Shown piece by piece: positions 22,202-34,000 of a stretch of DNA of 64,000 nt. How positions within the stretch are numbered: position 1 is the stretch's first letter; every line of letters starts with the position of its first letter. The translations under genes and the position numbers were made by a program. This DNA comes from Lepidurus packardi. Lineage: Eukaryota > Arthropoda > Branchiopoda > Notostraca > Triopsidae. The notes below the pieces were generated by a model, which ran no database searches, was not told the DNA's origin, and saw nothing but the letters and a program-made list of their open reading frames with translations. The DNA lies in NCBI GenBank assembly GCA_023053545.1, contig JAKZAN010000005.1, positions 12,710,001-12,774,000 of the forward strand, given 5' to 3'.

Positions 22202-24605
22202 TTATGGAGCACAGCAGCGGACGCAGAGGACCAGAAATTCCACGATGGTAATAAGACTGACGCCTAGGAAAAGTCCCAGGTTGCCGCCCACTTCGCCTAA
22301 AGTTGTCACAGGAGTCATCGTGAATCATTATTAGTATAGCTTCCCGTCGTATTTACCTAAGAAGATGGTGAAGGTGCTGGTGTGACTTTTGCGGACTTGG
22401 TAGTTAAAGGAAGAGTAAAAGAAATGGAGCACCACTGGTTCCCTCTCGAGGTTGGTTTTTAAAATCTTTTCCGAGTCGTATTTGTTGACTAGAATCGCTT
22501 TATTGATTTCGGCGTAACTGGGTGAGAGTTCGTAGGTATCTATTACGCATTCCACGGGACAGATGTCGTTGGGTTCTGTTGAAAATCAGAAATGTCTTTC
22601 AAAGTTACAAAATGTCTTCCATTGTTTCTTTAAAAGTAGTTCCTGGTTTATCAATGATTTCTGGTTTCAAATCTTTATCTTAAATCGTTTTCAAATCTTA
22701 ATTGGGATGAGAAAATACTGCTAGGAGGAAATTACTTGTGGTTGGAGTGTCTTTAATGACCAACTCGATGTCCACGCCCACAATTTGACTCGGCTCGCAG
22801 AGGTTGGTGGCATCTAGTGGTGGAAAAAGTTACTTGATGCTCAAACCTTGGCGTCTTAATGCTGGAGATCAACAAAAGACTTGAAAAGGAATCATTACTT
22901 CCATAACTAGAAAATATCGAAGAACAATTTATAAAGCGCCGGTAATTTCTTTGATAGATGGAAGTTATGCAGTTTATCTCGCTGTAGAAAGGATAGTCCG
23001 GAGTCTTTAATTCGGTGTGAACAGGATCGTCAGAATACACGCAGGTGTGAGGCGCCAGATAGTTACTCTTAAGTTCACTGTTATCAACCTGGAGACGAAA
23101 CAAAAACGAATTCCTCAAAAGCAGGGTCGTTATATGTTCAAAATAGTCCAAATGGATTCTTGGAATTAAACGAAATTGATTCTAGAAATATCTCCCTAAT
23201 GCTACGCAATTGATCCAATTGTTTCTAGAACACTATTCCGCATAAATCATTTCCAAATTGAAGTATAAGTTAGGTCATTGGTACTTTAAAAATTAGAAAA
23301 ATTAAAAGTTAAAAATTAAAAAAATTAAAAGAAAAATTGAAAAATGAAAAATTAGAAAAATTAAAAGTTTAAAAATTGATTTCTTACCACAGACTTGATA
23401 ATTCGCGCTGAAACCCATGAATTGGGTAAGGCATAGCGTCCTGTCGTGTGTAAGGTAAATTCGATATGGTTCGTCGGACTGGACACTGCGTAGTACAGGC
23501 CTTCTTGTAGAATGTACTCGGCTTTAATGAGGGAATGATCAAAATCTAATCATTTTGTTAAGTACAGCGTCCAATTGGCGAGTTGTTGTATTTTATTTAC
23601 TAATAATGTGACGGGCATTGGGGATAGCATACACTACGAATCCAGCATCTCTCGACTCGTATTCTTGTCTGATTACCCTCCCATGGGTACTGCTACAGCT
23701 GCCAAAGATACTCACGTACGGCGCTGGGGCGAAAAACCTTCGGCAGCAATTTGCGGCCGGATACCAGTGCCCGGCCATTGTGCAACCCATAAGCATATCC
23801 GTACATCTATATGAACATTACAAAGGTCATTGATATATGTAATTATGTAATATGTAATTTAGCAATATGTAATTTTAAAGTTTAATTGTATTATAAGCTT
23901 GATTTACTTGATGGTGGCGTATTCGATCACGTCTTTCATGGTCCAAGAGCCGTTGGCCAAAATGCGATCGAATTCTTCCTTCAGCGCCCTCTGTTTGTCC
24001 GGTTTGGCTAACAAGGAATCAGCAGCTGAATTGTCTGAGGTGGCTAAGGTCAAGTACGTGGCCATGGTACTATTGAAGCCCATTTCTAAGATTTCAGTCA
24101 ATATTATTTTTAAAAGACTAGACTCAAGTTTCATATGACAAGTAGTATGACAAGTAGTCATACTACTTATGACAAGTAGTCATAAGTTTGAACGAGTTGG
24201 AAATGAGCGTTAACCTCCAAGTCGAGTGGCGTTGAAAATACTCGAATCGCAGATATGGATGTCAGGCATGGACATGCCGTCCGTCATGTCGTCGTCAGAC
24301 TTTTCAAAGAATTCACTGGTCAGTTTCCGATTCGCCAGATTTATCACACTCAAGTACACGGATTGCACAGACACCAGGACGAAGCAAGTGACGACCACAG
24401 CCCAGCAAATCCGGAATAACAACTTATCTTCGCGATTGACGATGTGAGTCAAGCCGTGACACGTGGTCGTCGCGCAGAAATGTACCACTTGCTCGCCGCG
24501 CTGGTTCCGCGGCGTTTCCTTAGGATTCCGAGTTGCGACAACGGGTTCACTAGCAGGCTCTTTAGTGTCCTCAATGAACACCTTATCGGTTTCAACCTTG
24601 GACAT
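22202..24605 (-). CDS. DEG/ENaC (pickpocket-like) sodium channel, array gene 7
   Basis: TM1 exon 24,215-24,605 starts MSKVETDKVF and has the gating motif TCHGLTHIVN, TM1 and MPDIHICDSSIF. Exon 2 (MGFNSTMATYLTLATSDNSA) lies near 23,905-24,085, exon 3 (MGCTMAGHWY, VSIFGSC) near 23,600-23,808, exon 4 (LYYAVSSPTN) near 23,390-23,550, exon 5 (NSELKSNYLAPHTC) near 22,910-23,093, and exon 6 (NLCEPSQIVGVDIELVI) near 22,745-22,830. Exon 7 is unsplit (ECVIDTYELSPSYAE..., VVLHFFYSSFNYQVRKSH) at about 22,350-22,580. TM2 has GLFLGVSLITIVE, so the filter triplet is G-V-S, and it ends RCCAP. Intron 1 contains a perfect 11-bp hairpin (24,140-24,168). Confidence 0.92.
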
Positions 24606-25146
24606 CGTGGCACAATCTCCGACCTGTCGGGTTCGTCGAATTTCTTCTCACTGAAGCACTGCGACAAGTCTGCAACGGTCTATGTATGGACTCTGTTGCA
24701 TGTGAAGGTTTCGCGTGTTAGTTCAATTAAAAGGGTTGAGTAGACAAGGGTTGGTATTATGACCTTTCCAAGTCATTCTTTTCTGTTTAATTAAGAGCCT
24801 CCCAAATAGTTTTTTTTACTGAAGTAATCGTAATTCCACAGTCGCGCCACGCCTTTAATTTTCTTTCACGCCGCGTTTGTTAACATCAGAGTGATAGAAC
24901 AACATTTTACAACATTTCATTCCCACCTGTACTGCATTTTTTTTGTTACTGTCCTTAATTTGCCCTTAAATTCATTGGAATAGCAAGCTTAATAAGCACC
25001 AGTTGTTGCGACTGTAATTTTATTAGTTAGCGATGATTATTTACCACTGTTTTGGTAATAAGTACCGTGAGCTAAAGGACTTACAGAAAAGGAAGACGAG
25101 CGCATGCAATCAAATCTAGTCCAATCTTCGCTTTTTGCTACCGCAG
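24606..25146. other. Intergenic spacer upstream of array gene 7
   Basis: No gene was found. It leads into the tandem repeat that follows. Confidence 0.5.
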
Positions 25147-25712
25147 TCTAATTAAGTAGTATGTTGTGGTTTCACTAGTCCCAAGAGGGCACAAAACTAT
25201 TTCTGGTCTGTTTTTAGTGCCATCTAAACTGTGCCATCTAACGGGCACATTAAGTGGGAACAAAACGTTCCTGGGACGTGGCGGATAAAGAATCTCTGTT
25301 GTCACTACTAGATGGCGAGGTACCGCTTCAGAATGCGTCTAATTAAGTAGTATGTTGTGGTTTCACTAGTCCCAAGAGGGCACAAAACTGTTTTTCGTCT
25401 GTTTTTAGTGCCATTTAAACTGTGCCATCTAACGGGCATCTTAAGTGGGAACAAAACGTTCCTGGGACGTAACGGATAAAGAATTCCTGTTCTCACTACT
25501 AGATGGCGAGCATGTCGCTTCAGAATGCGTCTAATTAGGTAGTATGTTGTGGTTTCACTAGTTCCAAGAGGGAACAAAACTGTTTTTGGTCTGTTTTTAG
25601 TGCCATCTAACGGGCACATTAAGTGGGAACAAAACGTTCTTGGGACGTAACGGAGAAAGAATTCCCGTTGTCACTACTAGATGGCGAGCGTGTCGCTCCA
25701 GAATGCACCGTA
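25147..25712. repeat. Tandem repeat, three units of about 190 bp with CTCF-like cores
   Basis: Units start near 25,147, 25,336 and 25,530 with GTCTAATTA(A/G)GTAGTATGTTG. Each ends with CACTACTAGATGGCGAG (cores at 25,307-25,317, 25,498-25,508 and 25,676-25,686) and holds one or two GCCATCTAA cores in the opposite orientation. Confidence 0.92.
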
Positions 25713-26133
25713 TGTTAGCATCAACGAAGAAGACTCGCGGAGGTTAATCCTCTTACATTGATCAAGTTACTCACACTAAGTATGTTAATCACTTTAATCC
25801 CAAAGGAGGTGGGTTCGTTCGTTTCTAAAGAAAACCTTAGCGATGTACTAGCTTTTCAAACATCTTTCGTAGCTGTGCAGCAATGAAAAAGGTGTACATA
25901 GAAAGCGTTACTTCGCACAAATAGCTTTAATTCATAGAAATTTGAAACGGAATTACTATTCCTGCCGTCCCTTGGATCGAGTTCGGATCGAAAATTTGTA
26001 GCGATTAAAGTGGGCAAAACGAAACAAACTGAACTTGCTAACACATCAGCTGTGTGAATCAAACCAATTGCGTGTGATTTTAATATTGATTTAAAGACTA
26101 TTTAAGATCTTGTCTTTAAAAAAAAAAAAAATA
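25713..26133. other. Intergenic spacer 3' of array gene 8
   Basis: I see no exon here. A poly-A run on the plus strand lies just before the gene 8 stop codon. Confidence 0.5.
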
Positions 26134-28806
26134 TTATTTGGTGCAGCAACGGATGCAGAGTGCCAGAATTTCCACGATAGTAATAAGACTGGCTCCTAGA
26201 AATAACCCCAAGTTTCCTCCCACTTCGCCTATCATTCCAATAATTTATTTTTAAAAACATTTAATTTAATTTTAATTTGGCTTTTACCTAAGAAATTGGC
26301 CAGCGTATTAGGATGATTGGTGCGAGTTTGGTAGATAAAGGAAGAATAAAAGAAGTGGAGCATCACTGGATCGCTTTCGTTATTAGCTTTAGCCATGTTA
26401 TACGTTTCCAATGTTTTTATTAGACTCTTCGGATTAAGTTCAGCGTAACTAGGTGCTATGTCATATTTTTCTTCCAAGCATTCAGAGGGACATATCGTAT
26501 TAGGCCCTGTTCAACATATATTCAGATTAAAACCTTGGCTTTAAGTTAAATTTTTTTTTTTTACTGTTTATTTTCGTAGAAAAACAATTTTAGTAATTTT
26601 TTTATAATTTTTTTAATTCTTTTTATCATTCTTTTTATTATTTTATATTTTATCTTTTTTATTCTTTTTATTTTTTATTTTATTCTTTATTTTTTTTAAT
26701 TTTTTTAATTTTTTTATATATTATATTTTTTTTTATTGTTAAGAAAAAAATTTCATTTTAATTTATTTTTTTTACTGTTTTCAGGCGAGTTGGTGAGAAT
26801 TAAGCTCAAGTCGATGCCAATGATTTGGCTCGGGTCACATATTTCGGAAGCATCTGGAAACGTAAGCTATAATTGAAAAGATATTTTATTGAAATTGAAG
26901 CAAATTACTCCCGTAATTTGAAAATACAGCCGAGCAGTTGAAGAAATGCTGGAAATTCTTCTGGTAAATTGAACTAAGGCAGTTGCTCTCGCTGTAGTAC
27001 TTGTAGTTGGGGGTCTTTAACTCCTTGTGGACGGGATCATTAGCATCGACACATGTGTACGGCGCCAAAATGTTATCTTTCAGTTCAAAGTTATTGACCT
27101 ACCAATAAGATCCTTTAATCGATCTTAGAGACTCGTTTTGGGGGTATAGCTAGGCTTTTGGCGATATCTTTACCACTGTTTTGCTAATAGGGACCGAGAT
27201 CCACGAGTTGGGCAACGCGTAGCGGCCATCTTTGTGGAGAACAAACTCGACGTTGTTCGTCTTACTAGAAACGGCGTAGTACAGTCCTTGCTGCAGAGTG
27301 TATTCGGGTTTAATGAGCGAAGCATCGAAATCTAAGATTTATTGGAAGGAAATTATAGGGTTAAATGTCTTTAAAATTTGTGTTTAAATTTGTCGCTTCT
27401 CGCGATACAGGGTTAAGACAGCAGTGCCATCTGGTGACAAGAAAACCAACTACTTGCAGTACACCACGTCTTTAACAATGAATTTTAGCATGTGGGTGCT
27501 ATACAATCTTTACCAAATGTGCTCCCTAGCGGCAAGCATGTGCGAAATCCACCATTTTACGTATATTTTGTACAGATCTAAGATCTAAGATTTATTTGAA
27601 GGAAATTATAGGGTTAAATTTCTTTAAAATGTGTGTTAAAAGTTTTCTTTAAATTTGCTGCTTCTCACGGTATAGGGTTAAGACAGAAGCGCCATCTTTT
27701 GTCCAGAAAACCAACTACTTGCAATACACCATGTCTTTTAACAATGAATTTTAGCATGTGGGTGCTATAGAATCTTTACCAAATGTGCTCCCTAGCGGCA
27801 GCATGTGCGAAATCCACTATTTTACGTATATTTTCTACAGGCCATCTAGCAAATCTTGTAGGGAGCGATTTTGGTAAAGACTCGATCATTTTTTTTATTT
27901 TTTTACCGATAATGTCGCGAGTGTTTGGGGTAGCGTACACTATAAACCCGGCATCCCGTGACTCATAAGTCTGTAAAAGACCGCTGGCACTGACGCAGCT
28001 GCCGAAGATAGTCACGTAAGGTTTCGTTTTAAAGAACCCCGAACAGCAGTAATCTGGTGGGATCCATACCCCGTTCGTAGAACAGCCCAGGATCATATCT
28101 GTGCAGCTGTAATACCCAAAAACGACACAAGTTTTACCTTCATATTTTTTTAAAAAAGTGGTTAATTAACTTGACGGCTGTTTGCTCGACGACATCTTTC
28201 ATAGTCCAAGAGCCGTTGGCCAAAATTCGATGGAACTCGGCTTTCAAGGCCTTTTGTTTATCCAAATCTTCGAACAAACTGACGCTAGGTGCGTTGTCAG
28301 ATGTCGCCAGTGTCAAGTAGGTGCCCATCGTGTCATTGAAACCCATAGCTACATATACCCCATCTCTGTCTTAGTTTTGCAATGACTCATTGAGAAAGTT
28401 TCAAATGTAGATATAAACCTCGAAGTCGACTAGCGTTGAAGATACTGGAATCGCAGAGATGGATGTCGGGCAGTGTCATGCCCCAGGCTACGTCTTCTTT
28501 AAATACGTCTGAGATTTCGCTGCTGAGTTGGTAGCTCATCAGATTGGTCACACTGGAGTAGATGGACTGCATGGAGATCAGCAGGAAACATACGACGACG
28601 ATAGCCCAACTAATTCGCAAATGCAGCAGCTCGTCAGGGTTCACAATATGAGTCAAGCCGTGGAAAGTAGTCGTGGAGAAGAAATGTTCGACGTGCTCCC
28701 GCTTCTTCTTGCGGATAGCTTCCTCCTGAGCTTCTAAGACGGCCATCGTGATTGGCTCACCCAAAGGTTCTTTAAACTCGGCTTTCTCAGTATCGGTACT
28801 TTCCAT
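26134..28806 (-). CDS. DEG/ENaC (pickpocket-like) sodium channel, array gene 8
   Basis: Last gene of the array and of the second subfamily. TM1 exon at about 28,425-28,806 starts MESTDTEKAEF, has an acidic then basic (RKKKREH) N-terminus, the gating motif TFHGLTHIVN and LPDIHLCDSSIF. The pre-HG segment reads HFFSTTT, without the Cys found as (Y/H/N)FC in the other copies. Exon 2 (MGFNDTMGTYLTLATSDNA) lies near 28,165-28,346, exon 3 (LGCSTNGVW, VTIFGSC) near 27,915-28,108, exon 4 near 27,170-27,335, exon 5 (NFELKDNILAPYTC) near 26,905-27,100, exon 6 (ICDPSQIIGIDLSLIL) near 26,780-26,853, an unsplit exon 7 near 26,290-26,515, and TM2 (GLFLGASLITIVE) ending RCCTK. An upstream in-frame ATG at 28,899 would add a 31-residue basic leader; I prefer 28,806. 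Confidence 0.9.
26525..26785. repeat. Extreme T-rich low-complexity intron
   Basis: This intron of array gene 8 between exons 6 and 7 is almost entirely T and A on the plus strand, with many TTTTTATT runs. On the coding strand it is A-rich. It probably arose by slippage. Confidence 0.8.
27335..27860. repeat. Two-copy direct repeat in an intron of array gene 8
   Basis: The phrase GGAAATTATAGGGTTAAAT recurs near 27,345 and 27,600, with a period of about 253 bp. Both copies include GCGCCATCT or TGCCATCT and CAAATGTGCTCCCTAGCGGCA. The repeat lengthens the intron between exons 3 and 4. Confidence 0.85.
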
Positions 28807-29658
28807 ACTGGCACACACTGTTGGGACTGTATACGACTGGAAATACGTCATACGACTGGGAAAGTTGAGGCCTTCTGTTCTCTTTTTCTTCGCGTGCACT
28901 TTAATTACACGCGTGGCACATCAAGTCCATATGACCCATCATGGTTTTAATTAGCAACGTCCTGTTGCATTGCTGCAGTAATAGGGCGTGCCACACCTTT
29001 GGCTTTGCTGCCACTTACCACTGGTCAAGAAGCTCCGTACGTTTCACACGCCACTTCAGGCATGTCAGGACTTTTTATTTCTATTAGTACCACTTTTCCT
29101 TACCATCAGTTAGTGGCGTACTGCACGGTACTGTACTGTACACGATGCCTTATAAAATAAATACTGAACAATCAACTTCCAAGGTTGTTAATTTTGCACT
29201 ATTACTTCAGACTGTGGTTTGGCTCATGTTCACTAGTTTTTCACATTTTTCACTATGTTTGAGGGATTAGTAGACTTTTTAAGCAAAACGTCGTTACGCA
29301 GCAATTCAAAGCAACTTGCACGTAGGGTACCACCCAGTGAAATGTTAGGAAGATCCAGGATGTTCCAAGTCATTTCCGTGACAGTTGCTGGCGTGCGCAT
29401 AAATTAAATTCTTATATAGTCTAGACGAGCTGATGGATTTTGGAACTTTTTGCTGTTGCAATCTAATAAGGGCTTTGCATTTGACTGTATAGCTCATTCT
29501 GAAACCAAATAACGACGCCTCAAGTTCTCGCCTAAAAGAAATGTAGCAATCTACAAACATAACGTACTCCTGGTCTTCTTTGGAGGCGGCATGGTTCCTG
29601 TAGCGTCGTTGACGTAACTTGATTACATTAATCTTATTACAACCTCATCAAAGATTCC
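28807..29658. other. Region beyond the channel array, no gene seen
   Basis: No channel motif or convincing exon appears after the start of array gene 8, so this marks the right border of the array. Confidence 0.5.
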
Positions 29659-30333
29659 TTGTGTTCCTTGCTCTCAAGGGTAACGCACGTTCTTCATCCA
29701 TTCTGAGATAGATTGTATTCGACTGATTAAACTTGCATTAACGAACATGATTTCAACGTGTTCGGCTAGTAACGTTACGCAGTTAGAACAGAATTGTCTC
29801 TTGTTCAGTCCCGTAAGCGTGCTCTTTGAATTAATTTCATATGTTAACGTTAGTTAACATATGAAACATCGTTAGTTGTTGGGGATTCAAGATGGCGGCC
29901 GTTTACGACCCTTTTACCTTAGACGGCTTAATTAGAAACGTGAACTGTGGTTTCTTTAGAGTCACCACGACCCAAATTGAGCTCCACCTTTAATAATAAT
30001 GTGTTCCTTGCTCTCAAGGGTAACGCACGTTCTTCATCCATTCTGAGATAGATTGTATTCGACTGATTAAACTTGCATTAACGAACATGATTTCAACGTG
30101 TTCGGCTAGTGACGTTACGTAGTTAGACAAGAATTGTCTCTTGTTCAATCCCGTAAGCGTGTTCTTTGAATTCATTTCATAGGTTAACGTACGAAACCTC
30201 GTTAGTTGTTGTGCATTTCAAGATGGCGGACCGTTGGCGACCCTTTTACCTTAGACGGCTTAATTAGAAACGTGAACTGTGGTTGCTTTAGAGTCACCAC
30301 GACCCAAATTGAGCTCCACCTTTAATAATAATG
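29659..30333. repeat. Two direct repeats of about 335-340 bp
   Basis: Both copies start with TGTGTTCCTTGCTCTCAAGGG (about 29,659 and 30,000) and end with GAGCTCCACCTTTAATAATAAT. They differ by a few substitutions and a short insertion in the first copy near TTCATATGTTAACG, which has doubled into an inverted TAACGTTAGTTAAC motif. They contain no long frame. Confidence 0.92.
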
Positions 30334-30759
30334 TTCTGCCTTGCTATTAGGGTCGTTAACAAGCTCCATTGGCGTGTTAGGGCTTGTAAGACTTACCCGC
30401 TTCATCAGATAAATCCTAAGAGTAAAGTAATCAGCTGAAGTGGGAAGCTATTGCTACGCCACATTGCGATATGGCGTAGCAAGACAGCGACACGTCTTAG
30501 CTATTGCCACGCAAGGTAGTCCCTTGGGCTTACTAGGTACTTTCTCATTGCTTGAAGCATTAACTCGATAGTTAATTACGAGGTTAGTTATTGATATACC
30601 TAGTTGAGGTTAGATTTCAGTTAGGCTAGGTTATTCTATAGATCAGACACTAAACGTTCCTACTAAAACTATCTGGCTTGACAATAGCGAACCGTCTCCA
30701 TTCGCCAAACGCCCCCTGGCGTACCTATCGGGGCAATAGCTAATAGTACCGATCTAAAA

Positions 30760-30937
30760 TTTTACCCGCAATGTGCACAAAGCGTCCTGCATGTAACTCA
30801 AACGCCAATCTTAAGTTATATTAATTTTCTTTATTATTACCGCAATGTGCACAAAACGTCATGCATGTAAGTCAATGTGTATCTGCCTCATCTTAATAAT
30901 ACGCCAATCTTAAATGATCTTAATTTTCTTTATTAGA
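30760..30937. repeat. Short direct repeat upstream of the secreted-protein gene
   Basis: Two copies of CCGCAATGTGCACAAA(G/A)CGTC...CGCCAATCTTAA...TTAATTTTCTTTATTA lie at about 30,765-30,835 and 30,838-30,937. The second has a 20-odd base insertion. They could belong to the promoter region of the gene starting at 31,099. Confidence 0.75.
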
Positions 30938-31098
30938 AATTAAGCCACACAAAGAGAGTTGGTTTATTTTCATGTTTGGCTTAAATTGCATCCTACATTC
31001 CATTCTTGCCTGTTAATTCTCGGAATCTCTTACTATTTTCCCTGTTTTATTTCAACAGGTGTGTGTTTTATAACAACGGAGCCATTTTTTGTGGAAAG

Positions 31099-34000
31099 AT
31101 GGATCTGTTAACGTCATGGTATTCATTGTTGACAGGTAAGATTTCTCCATTGCGTCAATTTCTGGATTTTTCCATAATAGGAACCTCTTTTTATGATTTT
31201 TTCTTACACTTCTAGTTCTCCTTGGAGTGATAGGGGCTGCAATTGGAGTGCCAGAAACGTCTTGCGCCAGAGAAAGTTATCTAAAACCGTTTTTCTTGTC
31301 TGATCGATGGGACCTGACTCGGAGTGACGTCACTCGCGTCGACAGCGTGTTGCATTCGGGAGTTTTATTACTTCAGAACACATCGCAGGCTTCAGAGCAT
31401 GACAGGTGAACAGCCATTCTTGGAGATTAAGTGTCACATGCTTGATTGCTCGCTTTATTTATGCGTGGCCCTGGTTCCAATATAATTTCTCTCTCTTTTC
31501 TCCTCACTTTTCCGGATCATTGAAGGAAATTGACTTGGGTTCTTTGGAATGACACCAGCTATCGATTTGTTGGCACTGATGGGGAGGTCAGTTATAAAGC
31601 GACTTTGGATAATCCTTCGGTTTACCGTCCTTTAATGGTTTTACGACTATGGAGAGAAGGGCAGAAAGATCCTGGACTGGATGAAGAGCTCTTCAGCCTC
31701 GTAAAAACGACACTTGGGGGGGAAGAAGTGCTCGAGAAGGCCGAAAGCGAGACCCAAGAGCAATGGGTGGTCCAAACCAGCGTCTATGTGGCTAAATTCA
31801 ACGTATCTTTTAACAACCGTCAAGTTACCAGCATTGAAGGTCATGTTTGGGAGAAAAGTACCTTCACTTTTCTCTTTCAAATGGAAATTAGTGTCGATCA
31901 GGTGAATAGAAACCTTTCAAAAAGCCCCTCTAACACTTTAGCTTAACACAGCACATCTTAGATCTAACCGAAGATGGCGAATCTTCCAATCAATCTAACG
32001 AGTTTCCGCTTTGGGTCAGATTGTGTCGTTCAAAGTTTGGTTTCTGTCATTTTAGGGAGTTTGGACAGTGAAGCTCGAGTTTTCGCATTGGATTCTGAAA
32101 GGAACGTTGGGTAAATACTCTTCCACTGGGTCTGTCAGCTTAGGAGAATGGAAATTGATCTCTTGGGATTGGAAAGGAGCTTTACGTGACAGCGATCGAG
32201 TTAAACAAGAGATTGTAATTAGTTGAATGGGAAAAAAAGGACAAAAAGAAAGACAGTTCACTTGAATTGTGTTCATGCAGGTGGGCCACCAAGGCGTGAT
32301 CAAATGGCTGGGTCGGACGCACACTTACTGGGCATATTACGAAGAAACTCCGAGTCATGCATACCAGGGTGGCATAGCAGTGCGACCAAGTCACGATCAC
32401 GAGGTATGCACAGTATAAATATATATACTAGAGCAGCAAAGTCTCAAAAAAGGACAAAAAAAAGTAGAAATTGAACGATCGATTCGGTATTTTTTTCCCT
32501 TTTCTGTGTGGGAACGTAACGTTTAATCAATCTTGGGCGTCCAGCCGTAAACCATCATTCATTCTTTTGATTCGGATGTGTGATTTGGAACCCCAGGTTA
32601 CTGAGCCTATCGTTAGATGGGAATGCGTGTGGACGCCCCTGGCGGACCTGGCGGCGCTCTCGGATACTTCTCGTCAAGAGCTCCACTTAACGTGGGAGGT
32701 AGTCCCGTTTCCAGTACGTATGTCAGCGTGCTGGAGGAGAGAAAGTCGTCGGGACTTGGACTCGCTCGTAGAACATAGGTAAGGTTACCAGCTCAAGAAG
32801 CTTGGTAGGCTCAAGATAGCTCAGAAGCGGGACAAAGAAATGGTGTTGATCAAATATAGAAAGGAAAGGAAAGAAAGAAACTAACAGTAAATGTTGCGGG
32901 TTAACAAAATAGCATAACTTGGAACGCATCGTCAGAACGGGGTGATTGGGAGGCGTGGAGTCGTACTACCACCATCTCGCGTTCCGAGAATCCACTCCTT
33001 TCCCCTCAAGTTCACGTGGAGCACGCCACCTATGGAGGTCGGTATGGCAGCCAGGAGCGGGGAATGGGCGACGGGAGCACCGTAAATTACCAGTTGGGTG
33101 TGGACCGTAGCGCCCACGATGACCAAGGTCGGTCGGAGTTGCAGGTCCGTCATAACTTGACGTCGCCCTACTACACATTCGAAAGTAACATGAGCACGGC
33201 GTACGACCGGGATCAACAAGCGCTTGTCACCTGGATCACACAGAAAGGGCAATCGCCAGTCTGGGAGGTGTTGAATGTGACCCTCAAGCAAATTTTTTTC
33301 CATGCCGGAGAAATCGACAACTGGGAAACTTGTTTGATGCTAGGCGGACTGGTCGATATGCACGTCCGGGCTCAATGGAAAGAACCGTTAGCCGCCTACT
33401 ATAACAAACTTTTTCAGTTTCATTCCCATTCGGTAGGTTATTTTAAACTTTTTACAGTATTGTTTTTAAGTTCACTATCTGTTGCTGTCGAAACCTTTCC
33501 ACGTTCTCAGTTTCGAACTTTGGAAAGTAAACACTCTATCGCCGTTTCCAAAACATGGACTGTAACCTCACGTCGAAGCTTTTTTGGGGTCAATTTGGAC
33601 GTGGGTATTTTTCTTAAGAGTCAAAGTTGTATTTCTAATCGTAGTTTTTTCAAAGCTTCATTCCTAATCTTAGCTTTTCCAAACTGCATTCCTAATCGTA
33701 GTTACACATGTAAACAAAGGCGTTGGCGCTGACGGTTGGACTTTACACTTTGGAAGGTTTGTTTATTTAGAGCTAGGAATGTAAACAAAGAGTTTGGATG
33801 TTGGAATTTGGATTCCAAAGAAAAGTAGAATTGTTTTTCTTCATTGGTTTAGGAAGGTCTAGTTCCAACAAGGAATTAGGAAGGTCTAGTTCCTTCATTG
33901 GTTTAGGAAGGTTTAGTTCCAACAATGAATTGGATATCAAGCTATCGCTAGAGACTTAATCGATTAGTTAGAAATGTAAACAAAGAATTTTGGAATTTTG

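Noticed and set aside
25147-25712. CRISPR-like regular repeat
   Set aside because: Units of about 190 bp repeat as wholes without short constant repeats and unique spacers. This is a eukaryotic tandem repeat.
33433-33732. Extension of the secreted-protein reading frame past 33,432
   Set aside because: The frame runs on for 100 codons, but its composition changes and a good donor (TCGGTAGGT) ends the exon in phase with a later exon.
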